A stretch of DNA of 64,000 nt from Granulicella sp. S190. GTDB taxonomy: Bacteria > Acidobacteriota > Terriglobia > Terriglobales > Acidobacteriaceae. The notes beneath the pieces were generated by a model, which made no database searches, was not told the DNA's origin, and saw only the letters and a list, made by a program, of their open reading frames with translations. The position numbers were made by a program, and so were the translations under genes. The stretch is taken from positions 219,338-283,337 of the forward strand of contig NZ_LMUD01000047.1 in NCBI RefSeq assembly GCF_009766095.1, in the 5' to 3' direction. Of this stretch, positions 44,236-52,788 are shown in pieces. Position 1 is the first letter of the stretch. Every line of letters begins with the position of its first letter.

Positions 44236-44613
44236 ATGCCGTTTGCTCGTATCGATCTGCTTAAGGGAAAGACTGCCGAGTATCGCGCCACTGTGGCCGA
44301 TATCGTGTACCAGGGGATCGTCGATGTCCTGAAGGCGCCGGACGGCGACCGCTTTATCGTCATCGGCGAGCATTCACCCGATAATTTAATCTACGACCCC
44401 AAATTCCTCGGCTGGGATCGATCGCCTGACTTCATCTTGATACAAGTGACCAGCACTGTCGGAAATAATAAAGATTCAAAGCTCGCATTCTTTCGATATA
44501 TAGCTGACGAACTGAAGAGCAAGCTCTCCGTGCGTCCTGATGACATCATGATCAACATGGTCTTCGTTGACCGTTCGGATTGGTCATTCGGCAATGGCGA
44601 GCCGTGGGTTTAG
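44236..44613 (+). CDS. Tautomerase-family protein
   Basis: The 125-residue protein starts at ATG 44236 (AGAGGAGA upstream). Pro2 follows the Met (MPFARIDLLKG), becoming the catalytic N-terminal proline of 4-oxalocrotonate tautomerase-like enzymes after Met removal. The two beta-alpha-beta halves are visible: ATVADIVYQGIVDVLKAPDGDRFIVIGEH and IADELKSKLSVRPDDIMINMVFVDRSDWSFGNGEPWV. The substrate is unknown; the type is often found as a stand-alone, uncharacterised tautomerase. Confidence 0.88.
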   Translation: MPFARIDLLKGKTAEYRATVADIVYQGIVDVLKAPDGDRFIVIGEHSPDNLIYDPKFLGWDRSPDFILIQVTSTVGNNKDSKLAFFRYIADELKSKLSVRPDDIMINMVFVDRSDWSFGNGEPWV

Positions 44614-44979
44614 CGGCTCATTGCCCGACCCGGCTCTATGAAAAGTAGACGTAGCCCCTCGCAGCCTTACATCGGCGGAGTACGCCTTGCCTGCGGCGAC
44701 AAGGGTATACGTTGGGATTCGTGTGAACCATCCTAACTGAGATTGGACGGAGTTATGTCCTGGAGGTTTTGCGAAGGTTCGCGCTGAAGCGCGAGTGCTA
44801 CTCATGCGATGAAACTGCATGAATGAGGCAAGGTATGGCTTGCGTTCATGTATGGGCCACCCGCCCACTTGGAGACCGTGAAGTTGGCCGTTGGATATTA
44901 ATCCTCGTTTGAACGAAACTATTTACAATTTCGTAACGCAGAAGACTTTTCGGGCCATGTTTCTACTTCCCCACAAAGG
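44614..44979. repeat. REP-like repeat cluster
   Basis: Within this gene-free stretch, 44795-44866 reads CTCATGCGATGAAACTGCATGAATGAGGC...ATGTATGGGCCACCCGCC. It matches the family described at 60930-61166. Confidence 0.6.
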
Positions 44980-45876
44980 ATGGTATCCCACTTGACTCTG
45001 CAAACTCGATTCCTGACATACATCCTAAGCACGGCATTGGCCGGAAGTTATGCAGTGATTGCACAGTCCAACCAATCGAACTCCAGGCAAACGAACCTTA
45101 TCTCATTCCGAGAGTGCGAGGACGGAGCAAACAAATGCGCTTCCTGGACATTCAATGGCAACGTAGGGCAGGGAACATGGGCTGCAAGCGAAACCGGCAT
45201 TCTAACTTTTGAGCAAGTTCACATTAATCCGGATAAGACTGCGTCGGTGGTCATCCATCGCTCAGACGTGACCGGCAGAAAGTCAGGTCTGGTGCGCGAC
45301 TATTGGGGTACGATGCGTAACGGTCGAATAAGCGGTGAATACGGCCTTCCCGGCCATCAAAACGCCCCGTCCGGTGTCTGGTTTGCCTCAACGGCCTACG
45401 CCCTTCAAAGCTTTCCGCAAGTCATGCACTTTTGTGACCAGGAACACTGCCTGACTTTGCTCTTGCATGACGGGAAATACGTAGTTCAGATGCCGAATAA
45501 TTGCTGTAGTACTTCGTCGGTGTGGACAGTGTATGAATTCACACCTGAGAGACTCATCATGAATCGGCGAGACGCTAGTGGATTTGTGTCTTTTTACAAA
45601 GCGCCCATTGCACAAAATGGAAACACCACGTTGAGTGGTGATAGTGGAAACGGTGCGTATGCCGGAGACGATGCGGTTGGTCCCTACATGCACGGAAACT
45701 TTCGATTCACGTGGGGTACGCAACTGGATGCTATCCGTGGAAGTGCTGCTGGGATCGCAGAGTTTCAGCCTCCACAACAGCCTCAACAAGGGGGACCAAG
45801 TATCGACCCAAATGTAATGCTCAACTTTCTCGGTAATGTTGCGAAGTACGCAGCCGCGCGCGAGAGCAATCAGTAG
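44980..45876 (+). CDS. Secreted protein of unknown function
   Basis: The protein is 298 residues from ATG 44980, or 293 from TTG 44995; the latter has AAAGG at a better distance. A signal peptide (LTYILSTALAGSYAVIAQ) is followed by a Cys-containing beta-rich domain (RECEDGANKCASWTFNGNVGQGTW, VVIHRSDVTGRKSGLVRDYWGTMRN) and a second Cys-rich segment (HFCDQEHCLTLLLHDG, QMPNNCCSTSSVW). The Pro/Gln-rich tail includes QPPQQPQQGGPS. No family is recognised. Confidence 0.7.
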   Translation: MVSHLTLQTRFLTYILSTALAGSYAVIAQSNQSNSRQTNLISFRECEDGANKCASWTFNGNVGQGTWAASETGILTFEQVHINPDKTASVVIHRSDVTGRKSGLVRDYWGTMRNGRISGEYGLPGHQNAPSGVWFASTAYALQSFPQVMHFCDQEHCLTLLLHDGKYVVQMPNNCCSTSSVWTVYEFTPERLIMNRRDASGFVSFYKAPIAQNGNTTLSGDSGNGAYAGDDAVGPYMHGNFRFTWGTQLDAIRGSAAGIAEFQPPQQPQQGGPSIDPNVMLNFLGNVAKYAAARESNQ

Positions 45877-45882
45877 TCGGGG

Positions 45883-46086
45883 CTAAATACACTTCACGTC
45901 TTCTAACGCGATGGCCTGCTTGAGACTTGCGGCAATACCGCGATAGGTGCGCTGGATCTCCCGCAGGCGGAGGAGTTCGCCAGAGGTGTCGGGAGGATCG
46001 CTTGCGATCTGGTACTCGATCGCGTCGATATCTCGCAGGACGGACTCCAACTCTTTTTCCAGCAATTCACGCGGTGATTGTGGCAT
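45883..46086 (-). CDS. Small helical hairpin protein
   Basis: The 67-residue protein is almost entirely helical with heptad-like spacing (LLEKELESVLRDIDAIEYQIASDPP, then ELLRLREIQRTYRGIAASLKQAIAL). It suggests a two-helix coiled coil. GGAGA lies just before ATG 46086. It is convergent with the secreted-protein gene, 6 bases apart. Function unknown. Confidence 0.6.
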   Translation of the reverse strand: MPQSPRELLEKELESVLRDIDAIEYQIASDPPDTSGELLRLREIQRTYRGIAASLKQAIALEDVKCI

Positions 46087-46489
46087 GGTCTCCTGCGCTT
46101 TGTTTCCCTTTCAGGGTACTGCATTTTTCATCGTCCGGGCGAACCGTAGAATTTGGTGTGGGAAGTTGAATATTTTTTCTAGGTGGGGTTTGTGGTGTTT
46201 TGCAGGGGTTTTTGGGAAAAATGGGTGTTTTGATCGTGGTTTTTTGGTGGTGTAGACGTGGTGCCTGGGTGGTGAAACGTGGTGTTTTGGCAGTCAGTTT
46301 TTTGGCTTCGAAAATGCGCCATGGTTTCTGAGTTTATTTTTTGGGGTTCCCGTTTTGGGAAATGCTTGGCTCGAAGGTCCAACTCTAAGAGTTCTGGATC
46401 CCACCCTTCGCGGAAGCGCGAAGGATGGGGCACCCGATCGTTATCGGGACGTCTCATGTAGGGTGGGGCACCCGGCACCCGGCTTACGC
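46087..46489. repeat. Gene-free stretch with two dispersed repeats
   Basis: 46245-46322 resembles 15025-15115 (GTGGTGAAACGTGGTGTT ... GAAAATGCGCC). 46385-46480 is a REP-like group (CCCACCCTTCGCGGAAGCGCGAAGGATGGGGC as a hairpin, then GTGGGGCACCCGG). No gene is evident. Confidence 0.55.
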
Positions 46490-47116
46490 TCAAGTCGATC
46501 TAACTCGACGCACCAGAGAACCGATCCCCAAAAGACCTGTGCCAAGTAACACGAAGGTTGATGGCTCTGGAGTGTCTGAAGTGACGAGGAGTTCTGAGTA
46601 TCCTGTATTTGCCTCGTAGGAGGTTAAGGTCATGCCAGCAAACTCTGGTGGGCACGGATAAGGGTCTTCGGGATCGCAGGAATCGATACCGGAGTATGCA
46701 TTTCCGGGAACGGGACCGACCGAATGGTCAAAGCTGTCGAAGGCAAGAGGTACGCTAATACCAAGACCACCGTCTCCATCAGAGATCAAGTAGGTACTGG
46801 AGTCTTCGTAGTTGTGAACGACGCAGGTAAGTTGAGCGCCACCGATGTTGCCGATGCCCTGAACGGTTGCTGTGGATGTTGGGATCGCACAAGTGGCGAA
46901 GCTGGCCGGATTGTCACCGGACTCCGAGAATGTTTCAAGCAGATCCTGCTCGGGAACGGATGCAGTTAAGGTTACGCGCTGGTCGGTGAAGGTGTCGTTC
47001 CCGACGTAACCTGAAGCGACGACCGAGACGATGAATGTTAGTGTGTCGGCGTGGGCGGTGCGCGGGAGGATGAGGGAGGAGGCGAGGAGCGGGAGTGCGA
47101 AGAGAGCTTTGCGCAT
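46490..47116 (-). CDS. PEP-CTERM-anchored secreted protein
   Basis: The 208-residue protein has a signal peptide (ALFALPLLASSLILPRTAHA) and a Cys- and Thr-rich middle with Ig-like strands (TLTFIVSVVASGYVGNDTFTDQRVTLTA). It ends with a classical PEP-CTERM tail TPEPSTFVLLGTGLLGIGSLVRRVR: Pro-Glu-Pro, one membrane helix, then basic residues. Such proteins are cut and handed to the surface or exopolysaccharide by exosortase; none is encoded in the window. Confidence 0.88.
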   Translation of the reverse strand: MRKALFALPLLASSLILPRTAHADTLTFIVSVVASGYVGNDTFTDQRVTLTASVPEQDLLETFSESGDNPASFATCAIPTSTATVQGIGNIGGAQLTCVVHNYEDSSTYLISDGDGGLGISVPLAFDSFDHSVGPVPGNAYSGIDSCDPEDPYPCPPEFAGMTLTSYEANTGYSELLVTSDTPEPSTFVLLGTGLLGIGSLVRRVRST

Positions 47117-47198
47117 GATGGGATTCCCTTCTCGGATTGGTGTGAGTAAGGGTGCGCTCGCTTTTGGGGGGCGTCAAGTGAATTTATTTGGGTAGGAC

Positions 47199-47296
47199 GG
47201 GTTCGAGCTTTGCTCGAATGCCCACTCATGCGATGAGACTGCATGAATGGGGCACCCAGGGTTTAAGGCCTGAGTTCATGTATGGGCCACCCGCCG
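47199..47296. repeat. REP-like repeat next to the left end of the mobile element
   Basis: TTCGAGCTTTGCTCGAATGCCCACTCATGCGATGAGACTGCATGAATGGGGCACCC, then ATGTATGGGCCACCCGCCG. This is the same family as 60930-61166. The sequence continues to ACTTATGCGATG at 47309-47320, where the element begins. Confidence 0.7.
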
Positions 47297-47314
47297 TGGG
47301 CGTTACCTACTTAT

Positions 47315-47320
47315 GCGATG
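47315..47320. repeat. Junction repeat GCGATG, left
   Basis: GCGATG also occurs at 60225-60230. Joining the left flank to the right flank over it restores a REP-like unit: ACTTATGCGATGAATCGGCA continues GAATGGGGCACCC, 30 of 34 positions matching the copy at 60959-60992. It is either a target duplication or the crossover core. Confidence 0.65.
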
Positions 47321-47333
47321 TTATGTTGTTAAT

Positions 47334-47353
47334 TACATAAGAGCTCTTATGTA
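47334..47353. repeat. Perfect 20-bp palindrome at left end
   Basis: TACATAAGAGCTCTTATGTA reads the same on both strands. It overlaps the outer edge of the left inverted repeat and contains the 26 extra bases (47321-47346) that the right end lacks. Confidence 0.7.
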
Positions 47354-47390
47354 GCGTCTAGCATTATGTGGCGTTGGTATTCCGGCGTGG
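47344..47390 (+). repeat. Left terminal inverted repeat of the RIT-type element
   Basis: It contains the 20-bp core GCGTCTAGCATTATGTGGCG (47354-47373), whose exact complement is at 60198-60217. The wider 47-bp alignment has 39 identities. A shorter direct echo (TTATGTAGCG, TTATGTGGCG) spans the core, as expected of recombinase arm sites. Confidence 0.85.
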
Positions 47391-47407
47391 TTTACGAGCT
47401 GTTTGGG

Positions 47408-49867
47408 CTAAGTGCTTTTTAAGAGCTCGGCCGGTTTAGCAAAATTCGTCTTCCAAACAACCAGGGAAACCGACGCCAAACCGAATACCAGAACCATAAG
47501 TGCGCCGTTGGCCACGATCCAAAGATTACTGGAAGGTGCCCCAATCACGAACACGCCTATAAATTTCACTACGAAAATACTCGCTGTAACGCCGAATAGA
47601 GATCCAAGCGCGATCGTTCTGAAAGCGATCCGAAGGGCCAAAAGATAGATATGATGCATCCTCGCTCCAAACGCAATTCGAAGTGCCATTTCACCACTTC
47701 GGAGTGTTATCACGTAGTTCAACAGGCTATATAGACCTGCCCCGGAAATAACGAGAAACATCAAACTTGTCAAGCTGACTAATCGAAAGAGTCTTATCTG
47801 ATCGCTGAGTCCTTCGTCGATGACTTCTTTCATTGACGAGACATCACTCTCCTGGAGATCGAGACTCGTCCGTCGGACAGCATCACCAATCTCTCGCTTA
47901 GAGGCGGGACCATTTGCAGTCAAACGGACGGCCATTTCAACGTGAAACTTTGTGATGGCATCGTAATAGTCGTCCGAAGGTCGAAGTTGGACTTCGTTTA
48001 GGATAATCTCTGGTCCTGGAGGTGAACTCAAACTCTCATCCTGGAAATCGTTCAACACCCCGATTATGCGTACATCTCTCCGTTGCCCGATGTTGATAGA
48101 AAAGCGTTCCACCGAGTCACCGCCTTCTTCATATAGCTTCTTGAACGCGTTGTTCACAACGGCTACCGGCTGTGTATCCGGCCGGTCTTGTGTTGTAAAG
48201 AAACGACCGCTTGCCGTCGATAATCTGAATACGTCCTTTAGTCCAGGACTTGCAGCGAGCAACCTTGTCTCGAATACGCGAGTTGTTTTGTCTGAGTGAT
48301 TACCAGCACCTATTCCCAGCTTCATAGATACTGTGAAATTAGTTGACAGTGGCACGGACGTTGCTATTGCGGCTTCGGATACCCCGCGAAGCGACCTAAT
48401 ATTCGTGAGAAGCGGCTCATAAAGTGATATCCGTGGATCAAGATCCCTATATTTGTAAATCGGGAATCTGGGGCGCACTATCAAGACATTTTCTGGATCA
48501 AAACCAAGCGGAATGGAGTGAAGAGAATGAATCGTGTGACGGATAGTTCCTGCTGTCACTAAAGCTACTATGGAAAATCCTATCTCCATGACGACCAGGG
48601 CGGACTGAATTCTCCGAAAGCGCTTGCTTCCTATTGATCTTCCTCCCAGGCTACTAAGCAAATCCGGCAACGTTTTGTTGCTCGTTAGTATTGCGGGCAC
48701 AACACTAAATACAATCGTGCTACAAATACAAAATAGGACCAACGTACCAAAAACACGATAATCAAACGTGTAAGGCGTCACGCCGATGAGATTCTCTAAA
48801 AGCCACCCCTTAATTAGATACAGTAAAATCCAAGCTAAGAATATTCCTACTATCGACGCGGACGTGCTAATTATTATGCTGTCTATCAGCATCCTTCCTA
48901 GCAAGACTGTGCGATTGGCTCCGAGAGCAATACGAAGTATCATTTCGGGGAGTTGAGCTGCTCCTCTCGCTACAATCAAACTGACCGCACTTGAACAAGC
49001 AACTAACCAAACCAAAAGTGTAATAGACGTCAGGGCAAGAATTCCTATTTTTTGAGAGGCTACCAATTCGTCTCTGTACTTCGTTGCGACAACTTTAGAC
49101 GGCGCAAGATAAGCAGCCATTGTCTCCGCATATAATGGCGCTAATTGTGCTTGTATATGGGACAATTCGTCTTGAACTTGAGACTCTTTCGCCCAGGGCT
49201 CCTTGCGAGCGACAGTGGTGTACGTTGACTCGGCGGGCCTTTCTAAGTCAGTTTGCTTAAGTACGAGAGGAATCCACACCTGCACTTTAGAGTCCGCTGC
49301 CGGGAATCTGAAATTCGACGGCATTACGCCTACGATCAATCTTTTTGTTCCGTCGATGAGTATTTCTTTTCCAAGGACATCGCGGGAGCTTCCAAAAAGG
49401 GTTGATTTAGCTGTATCACTGATGACAGCGACATCATTACGGTCAACCAAATACTCGTTCGCAAGAAATCCCCTACCAAAAGACGGTGATCGCGCTAACA
49501 GTCCAAAAAGACCAGGGCTAATTCGAACTAGGGAGATCTGGAGCTCGCCACTTGGCGTCGCCATAAATGCTCCCGAATGTTGAAAATAGCCAAATTCTCG
49601 AACAGTTCGCGACCGTAGTTTCCATTCGGCTACATCTGAAGCCGACATTGACGTGAGAACATCCTTAGCATTTTTGGTTTTCAGAAGAAGAATATTCTCC
49701 GGAGCATCATAAGGAAGCTGTCTGTATAGTGTGCCCGCTAATATTGCTGACATGCAACTTACAGCGGCCAAGCCGATCCCTAGAACTAGGATGGTGGAAA
49801 GTGCAAATTGTGGAGCTCGAAGTAGGCTTCGAAGAGAGTACCGGATTTCTCTTACAAATTGTTGCAT
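47408..49867 (-). CDS. MacB-like ABC permease of the acidobacterial duplicated orphan permease type
   Basis: The 819-residue protein has two MacB_PCD-FtsX units. The first helix (FALSTILVLGIGLAAVSCMSAI) is followed by a periplasmic domain (about 45-270), three helices near 280-390, and a second half with a helix near 430, another periplasmic domain and three C-terminal helices (LTSLMFLVISGAGLYSLL ... LWIVANGALMVLVFGLASV). The usual partner ATPase is absent nearby. GGAGGA precedes ATG 49867. It could use the element's C39 ABC protein or a host ATPase. A role in immunity or export of the peptide is a guess. The codon use is AT-richer than most of the window. Confidence 0.88.
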   Translation of the reverse strand: MQQFVREIRYSLRSLLRAPQFALSTILVLGIGLAAVSCMSAILAGTLYRQLPYDAPENILLLKTKNAKDVLTSMSASDVAEWKLRSRTVREFGYFQHSGAFMATPSGELQISLVRISPGLFGLLARSPSFGRGFLANEYLVDRNDVAVISDTAKSTLFGSSRDVLGKEILIDGTKRLIVGVMPSNFRFPAADSKVQVWIPLVLKQTDLERPAESTYTTVARKEPWAKESQVQDELSHIQAQLAPLYAETMAAYLAPSKVVATKYRDELVASQKIGILALTSITLLVWLVACSSAVSLIVARGAAQLPEMILRIALGANRTVLLGRMLIDSIIISTSASIVGIFLAWILLYLIKGWLLENLIGVTPYTFDYRVFGTLVLFCICSTIVFSVVPAILTSNKTLPDLLSSLGGRSIGSKRFRRIQSALVVMEIGFSIVALVTAGTIRHTIHSLHSIPLGFDPENVLIVRPRFPIYKYRDLDPRISLYEPLLTNIRSLRGVSEAAIATSVPLSTNFTVSMKLGIGAGNHSDKTTRVFETRLLAASPGLKDVFRLSTASGRFFTTQDRPDTQPVAVVNNAFKKLYEEGGDSVERFSINIGQRRDVRIIGVLNDFQDESLSSPPGPEIILNEVQLRPSDDYYDAITKFHVEMAVRLTANGPASKREIGDAVRRTSLDLQESDVSSMKEVIDEGLSDQIRLFRLVSLTSLMFLVISGAGLYSLLNYVITLRSGEMALRIAFGARMHHIYLLALRIAFRTIALGSLFGVTASIFVVKFIGVFVIGAPSSNLWIVANGALMVLVFGLASVSLVVWKTNFAKPAELLKST

Positions 49868-50022
49868 TCCAATCCTCCAGCTGGCTCTCCTCGCGTATGC
49901 AGCTAAAACCAGTTCATCTCGTTTGCTTCGGCCTGAGATTGCGAGGTTCTTGATAATCGAAGCAGAGGCTGTCTTGTGTTCCGCTAGTCTGGCTTGTGGT
50001 CAATCCCGAATAGTTGAGAAGG

Positions 50023-51216
50023 TCAACCACGGCCGTGGTAAACACGTAATACAGTAAGGGAGTTGTCAATTCGTCCCCCAGGTCGGAGATCGTCAAGGCC
50101 GCCGGTGGTTACTGATTGAACGATTCCCCCGGCGCTCACAATAACAGTTGTAAGATCAGAGTTCAGCCCCACGGTCTGGATGATCGACTCGTCTACATTA
50201 GGGCATGTCGGGTGCGCAGTTTGAGCTGCATTTGCGACTACTAAACAAGTGACGTTAAGTTCTTGATGTTGACCCGCTTTAAGGTTAACTAACGAACGAT
50301 TGATCTCAACACAGCGGTCACATGACTTATACACAAATATGATGACGGTCGGAGATTCTTCACTGCTCTTGTAAGGCAGTTTGGACAACACATTTTGGAC
50401 AGTTGTAGGCAGAAATGAACCTAACAATCTATAACGTGCGATGGCAGCTGCAACGCTTGGCTTTGACATCACGTTCTTAGACGCCACACAGGAATCGGTC
50501 TGAAATGAATGTGCCGTTTGCCTAGAGTCTGCTTCCAAATGATTTGCATATTGCAATTCGGCTAGATGGTAGCCTTCTATCACGAATTTGGACACATCTA
50601 CGTCGTCTCTCTTCCTGCAGCTATCTTCTAGGGCCGACTGAAGCCGAGGCTTCTCGAGCAGTGCTATGCGAAGAGCCATTGCCGGACGCGTCGCTTCTGT
50701 ATTCGTAACTACATACTGCAGAACGCTGAGGACTTCCGGTGAGGTCGAAAGCCTCCTTGTCATCTCTCCAACGTAATTTTCCGCACTGCTAAAATCACCG
50801 AGATTAATCAAGGCCTGTTCAAGGTATTGATACGCTTCGGCTACGTGTGCTTCAGATTTGGCATTTAGATATTGCTGTGTAACTTCCTGGACCCTCGGCC
50901 AATTTTGCGCTAGCAGGCAAAGCTTGGCGACAAACAACAATTCTTCTCCTGAAATATCTTTGGATGATGATGAACATTCTTCACCAGCCTGATGTACTGC
51001 TATATTCAGCGCAGCGAGTTCCGCAGGAGACCAATTCGACAAATCTCCCCGAACATCATTCAGCCTAGTAATGATCCGTGAATATGACTCACTAGGCACA
51101 GCAACGTTCACCTGAGCTTGATTCTGCGCCGCTGCATTTTCGACGATCAATAGCGACGACATGGCTTGAATCAACAAATATACCCAAATCAAAGATTTCT
51201 CCGTTAACTGATTCAT
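50023..51216 (-). CDS. Secreted TPR protein with C-terminal thioredoxin-like domain
   Basis: The 397-residue protein has a signal peptide (LIWVYLLIQAMSSLLIVENAAAQ). Helical repeats follow (about 60-280, EELLFVAKLCLLAQNWPRVQEV, EAYQYLEQALINLGDFSSAENYV), then a thioredoxin-like C-terminus: PTVIIFVYKSCDRCVEINRSLVNL with a CDRC active-site-like motif and LTTVIVSAGGIVQSVTTGG strands. It lies 155 bases upstream of the permease in the same direction and divergent from the graspetide genes across 148 bases. The precursor has no Cys, so its redox partner may be another protein. No strong ribosome site is seen before ATG 51216. Confidence 0.8.
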   Translation of the reverse strand: MNQLTEKSLIWVYLLIQAMSSLLIVENAAAQNQAQVNVAVPSESYSRIITRLNDVRGDLSNWSPAELAALNIAVHQAGEECSSSSKDISGEELLFVAKLCLLAQNWPRVQEVTQQYLNAKSEAHVAEAYQYLEQALINLGDFSSAENYVGEMTRRLSTSPEVLSVLQYVVTNTEATRPAMALRIALLEKPRLQSALEDSCRKRDDVDVSKFVIEGYHLAELQYANHLEADSRQTAHSFQTDSCVASKNVMSKPSVAAAIARYRLLGSFLPTTVQNVLSKLPYKSSEESPTVIIFVYKSCDRCVEINRSLVNLKAGQHQELNVTCLVVANAAQTAHPTCPNVDESIIQTVGLNSDLTTVIVSAGGIVQSVTTGGLDDLRPGGRIDNSLTVLRVYHGRG

Positions 51217-51283
51217 AATAAAAGACTTTTTAGCCTCGCCCTTTCCCTAGCAGTAAGTTACTTACCAGTGTAATCATTTTAAC

Positions 51284-51311
51284 TTGAGAACACGTTACTT
51301 AATGGTATAGT
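51284..51311 (+). promoter_or_regulatory. Candidate sigma-70-type promoter of the graspetide precursor
   Basis: TTGAGA (51284-51289) and TATAGT (51306-51311) are separated by 16 bases, ending about 53 bases before the precursor start. The surroundings are AT-rich and include GTAAGTTACTTAC, an imperfect palindrome near 51253. Confidence 0.5.
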
Positions 51312-51364
51312 CGGGGCCATCCTCGAAGTTGGGGAACTCACACACATCAAAAGGAGCAACAACG

Positions 51365-51526
51365 ATGTCTACAACTAGCAAAACCAGGCCATTCGGTCTC
51401 GAGTTCCTGGAAGAAATGCCTGCGCCTGAAAAGGGAACTTGGGGCGCAACCGCTACCACGGTTCAAACTACCGTTAAGCCCGGAGGAGGTAATCCAGATC
51501 AACCCGACAAGGGAGGCCACGACTGA
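51365..51526 (+). CDS. Graspetide (microviridin-like) precursor peptide
   Basis: The 53-residue precursor starts at ATG 51365 with AAAGGAG 9 bases upstream; that site fixes the start. The leader has RPFGLEFLEE (residues 8-17), which fits the helix PFFARFLE recognised by microviridin-type ATP-grasp ligases. After MPAPEKG comes a Thr-rich region (residues 25-36, TWGATATTVQTT), VKPGGG (37-42), then NPDQPDKGGHD (43-53) with three Asp. Thr and Lys side chains with Asp carboxylates could form ester or amide rings; TVK-PG echoes the microviridin T-x-K. There are no Cys residues. Two ligases, an exporter and the peptide lie in one cluster, so the assignment is strong even though the core is unlike known microviridins. 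Confidence 0.85.
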   Translation: MSTTSKTRPFGLEFLEEMPAPEKGTWGATATTVQTTVKPGGGNPDQPDKGGHD

Positions 51527-51797
51527 TTAGCGTTCCAGGCATGAATGACTGATGACATGGTGTCATTCATGCCTATCGTCTCGAATTTTGTACCTCGGTA
51601 TCCGCAGAGCGGGCACTATCGAATATCAGGATCGCATTGCTACGCTAATTCGACCCAGCCCCCGGTTCATTGGAAAACGTGCACGCGCAGTAGATCGGCA
51701 CTTCAGCTCACTGACAGAGAAAAGTCTTGCGAAATGGGATGTTGAAGTACCGAATGGCAATGCCTTGTTACTCAAACTTCTATTCGCATTATTGACT

Positions 51798-52766
51798 ATG
51801 ATCTTGATTCTTACGAACCGAAGGGACGTACACGCAGATGTTATTTGCGATGGACTGAAAAAGTGGCGCGCCGACTACTTAAGAATTAACACGGAGGACT
51901 TTCCAGCTGTCGCTAGAGCATCGATGAGGTACGGCCAGGATTCAACCGACATGCTGTGGCTTCAGAGCGGAGAAAGCTATAATCTTTCAACGGTCGAGAC
52001 AGTTGTATTTAGACGTCCCGAATTTCCTAATGCGCAGCGTCTAAATGATGAAGGGTCTGGAGAGATAGTTAGAGTTGAAGCCGAACACTTTCTCTGGGGA
52101 ATCTTGCGCCTCTTGCAAGGAAAGCGGTGGGTTAACCCGCTATCTGCCAATAGAGACTCCGATTTCAAACCGTACAACCTGCAACGTGCGGCTGCACACG
52201 GCTTTATTACTCCAAAAACTTTATATTCTAACAATGCAAGCCATATATTGAAGTTTGCGTCGGAATGCAACGGAAGATTAATCTACAAACCATTTGATTT
52301 CTATACTGTGACAGGCGCTAATGACTCTAGAAAGACGGTCTACACCAATCTTATTTCAAGCGAAGATATTAATGGCTCTATTCGTTCGCTCGAATCGGTT
52401 CCCGGCATATTTCAAGAGTACATAGAGAAAGAGCTAGAAATCCGTTTGACTGTTATCGGTGGCCGAGTTTTCGCATGCAGTATCGATTCCCAAAAAAGCA
52501 GCCGAGGTAAGGTTGACTGGCGGCGTTACGAGTTTCGCCGGGACTTGTATGCGGCTTTTACGCTCCCCTCCGATATTGAGCATTTGGCGATCTCATATGT
52601 AAAGGCACTAGGTCTTATCTTCGGCTGCATTGACATGATTCTAACGCCGGCCGGGCAATACGTGTTCCTAGAGATCAACCCTAATGGCCAATGGTTGTGG
52701 GTCGACAATTTCACACATATGCCGTTGTTAGAAACTTATTTGGATTTGATCACGTCTCGAATCTAA
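51798..52766 (+). CDS. ATP-grasp graspetide ligase 1 (MvdC/MvdD family)
   Basis: The 322-residue ATP-grasp enzyme starts at ATG 51798 (MILILTNRRDVHADVICDGL), the family-typical beginning; longer frames upstream have no homology. It has the N-terminal preATP-grasp fold (RINTEDFPAVA, VETVVFRRPEFP), a central YKPFDFYTVTG lysine region, and the C-terminal Mg-ATP site CIDMILTPAGQYVFLEINPNGQWLWVD, where Asp and the Glu/Asn pair bind metal. It activates Asp/Glu carboxylates of the precursor by phosphorylation to form side-chain ester or amide rings. It follows the precursor by 271 bases and precedes the exporter. Confidence 0.9.
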   Translation: MILILTNRRDVHADVICDGLKKWRADYLRINTEDFPAVARASMRYGQDSTDMLWLQSGESYNLSTVETVVFRRPEFPNAQRLNDEGSGEIVRVEAEHFLWGILRLLQGKRWVNPLSANRDSDFKPYNLQRAAAHGFITPKTLYSNNASHILKFASECNGRLIYKPFDFYTVTGANDSRKTVYTNLISSEDINGSIRSLESVPGIFQEYIEKELEIRLTVIGGRVFACSIDSQKSSRGKVDWRRYEFRRDLYAAFTLPSDIEHLAISYVKALGLIFGCIDMILTPAGQYVFLEINPNGQWLWVDNFTHMPLLETYLDLITSRI

Positions 52767-52788
52767 ATTGGAAGGTCAATAACTTCTA

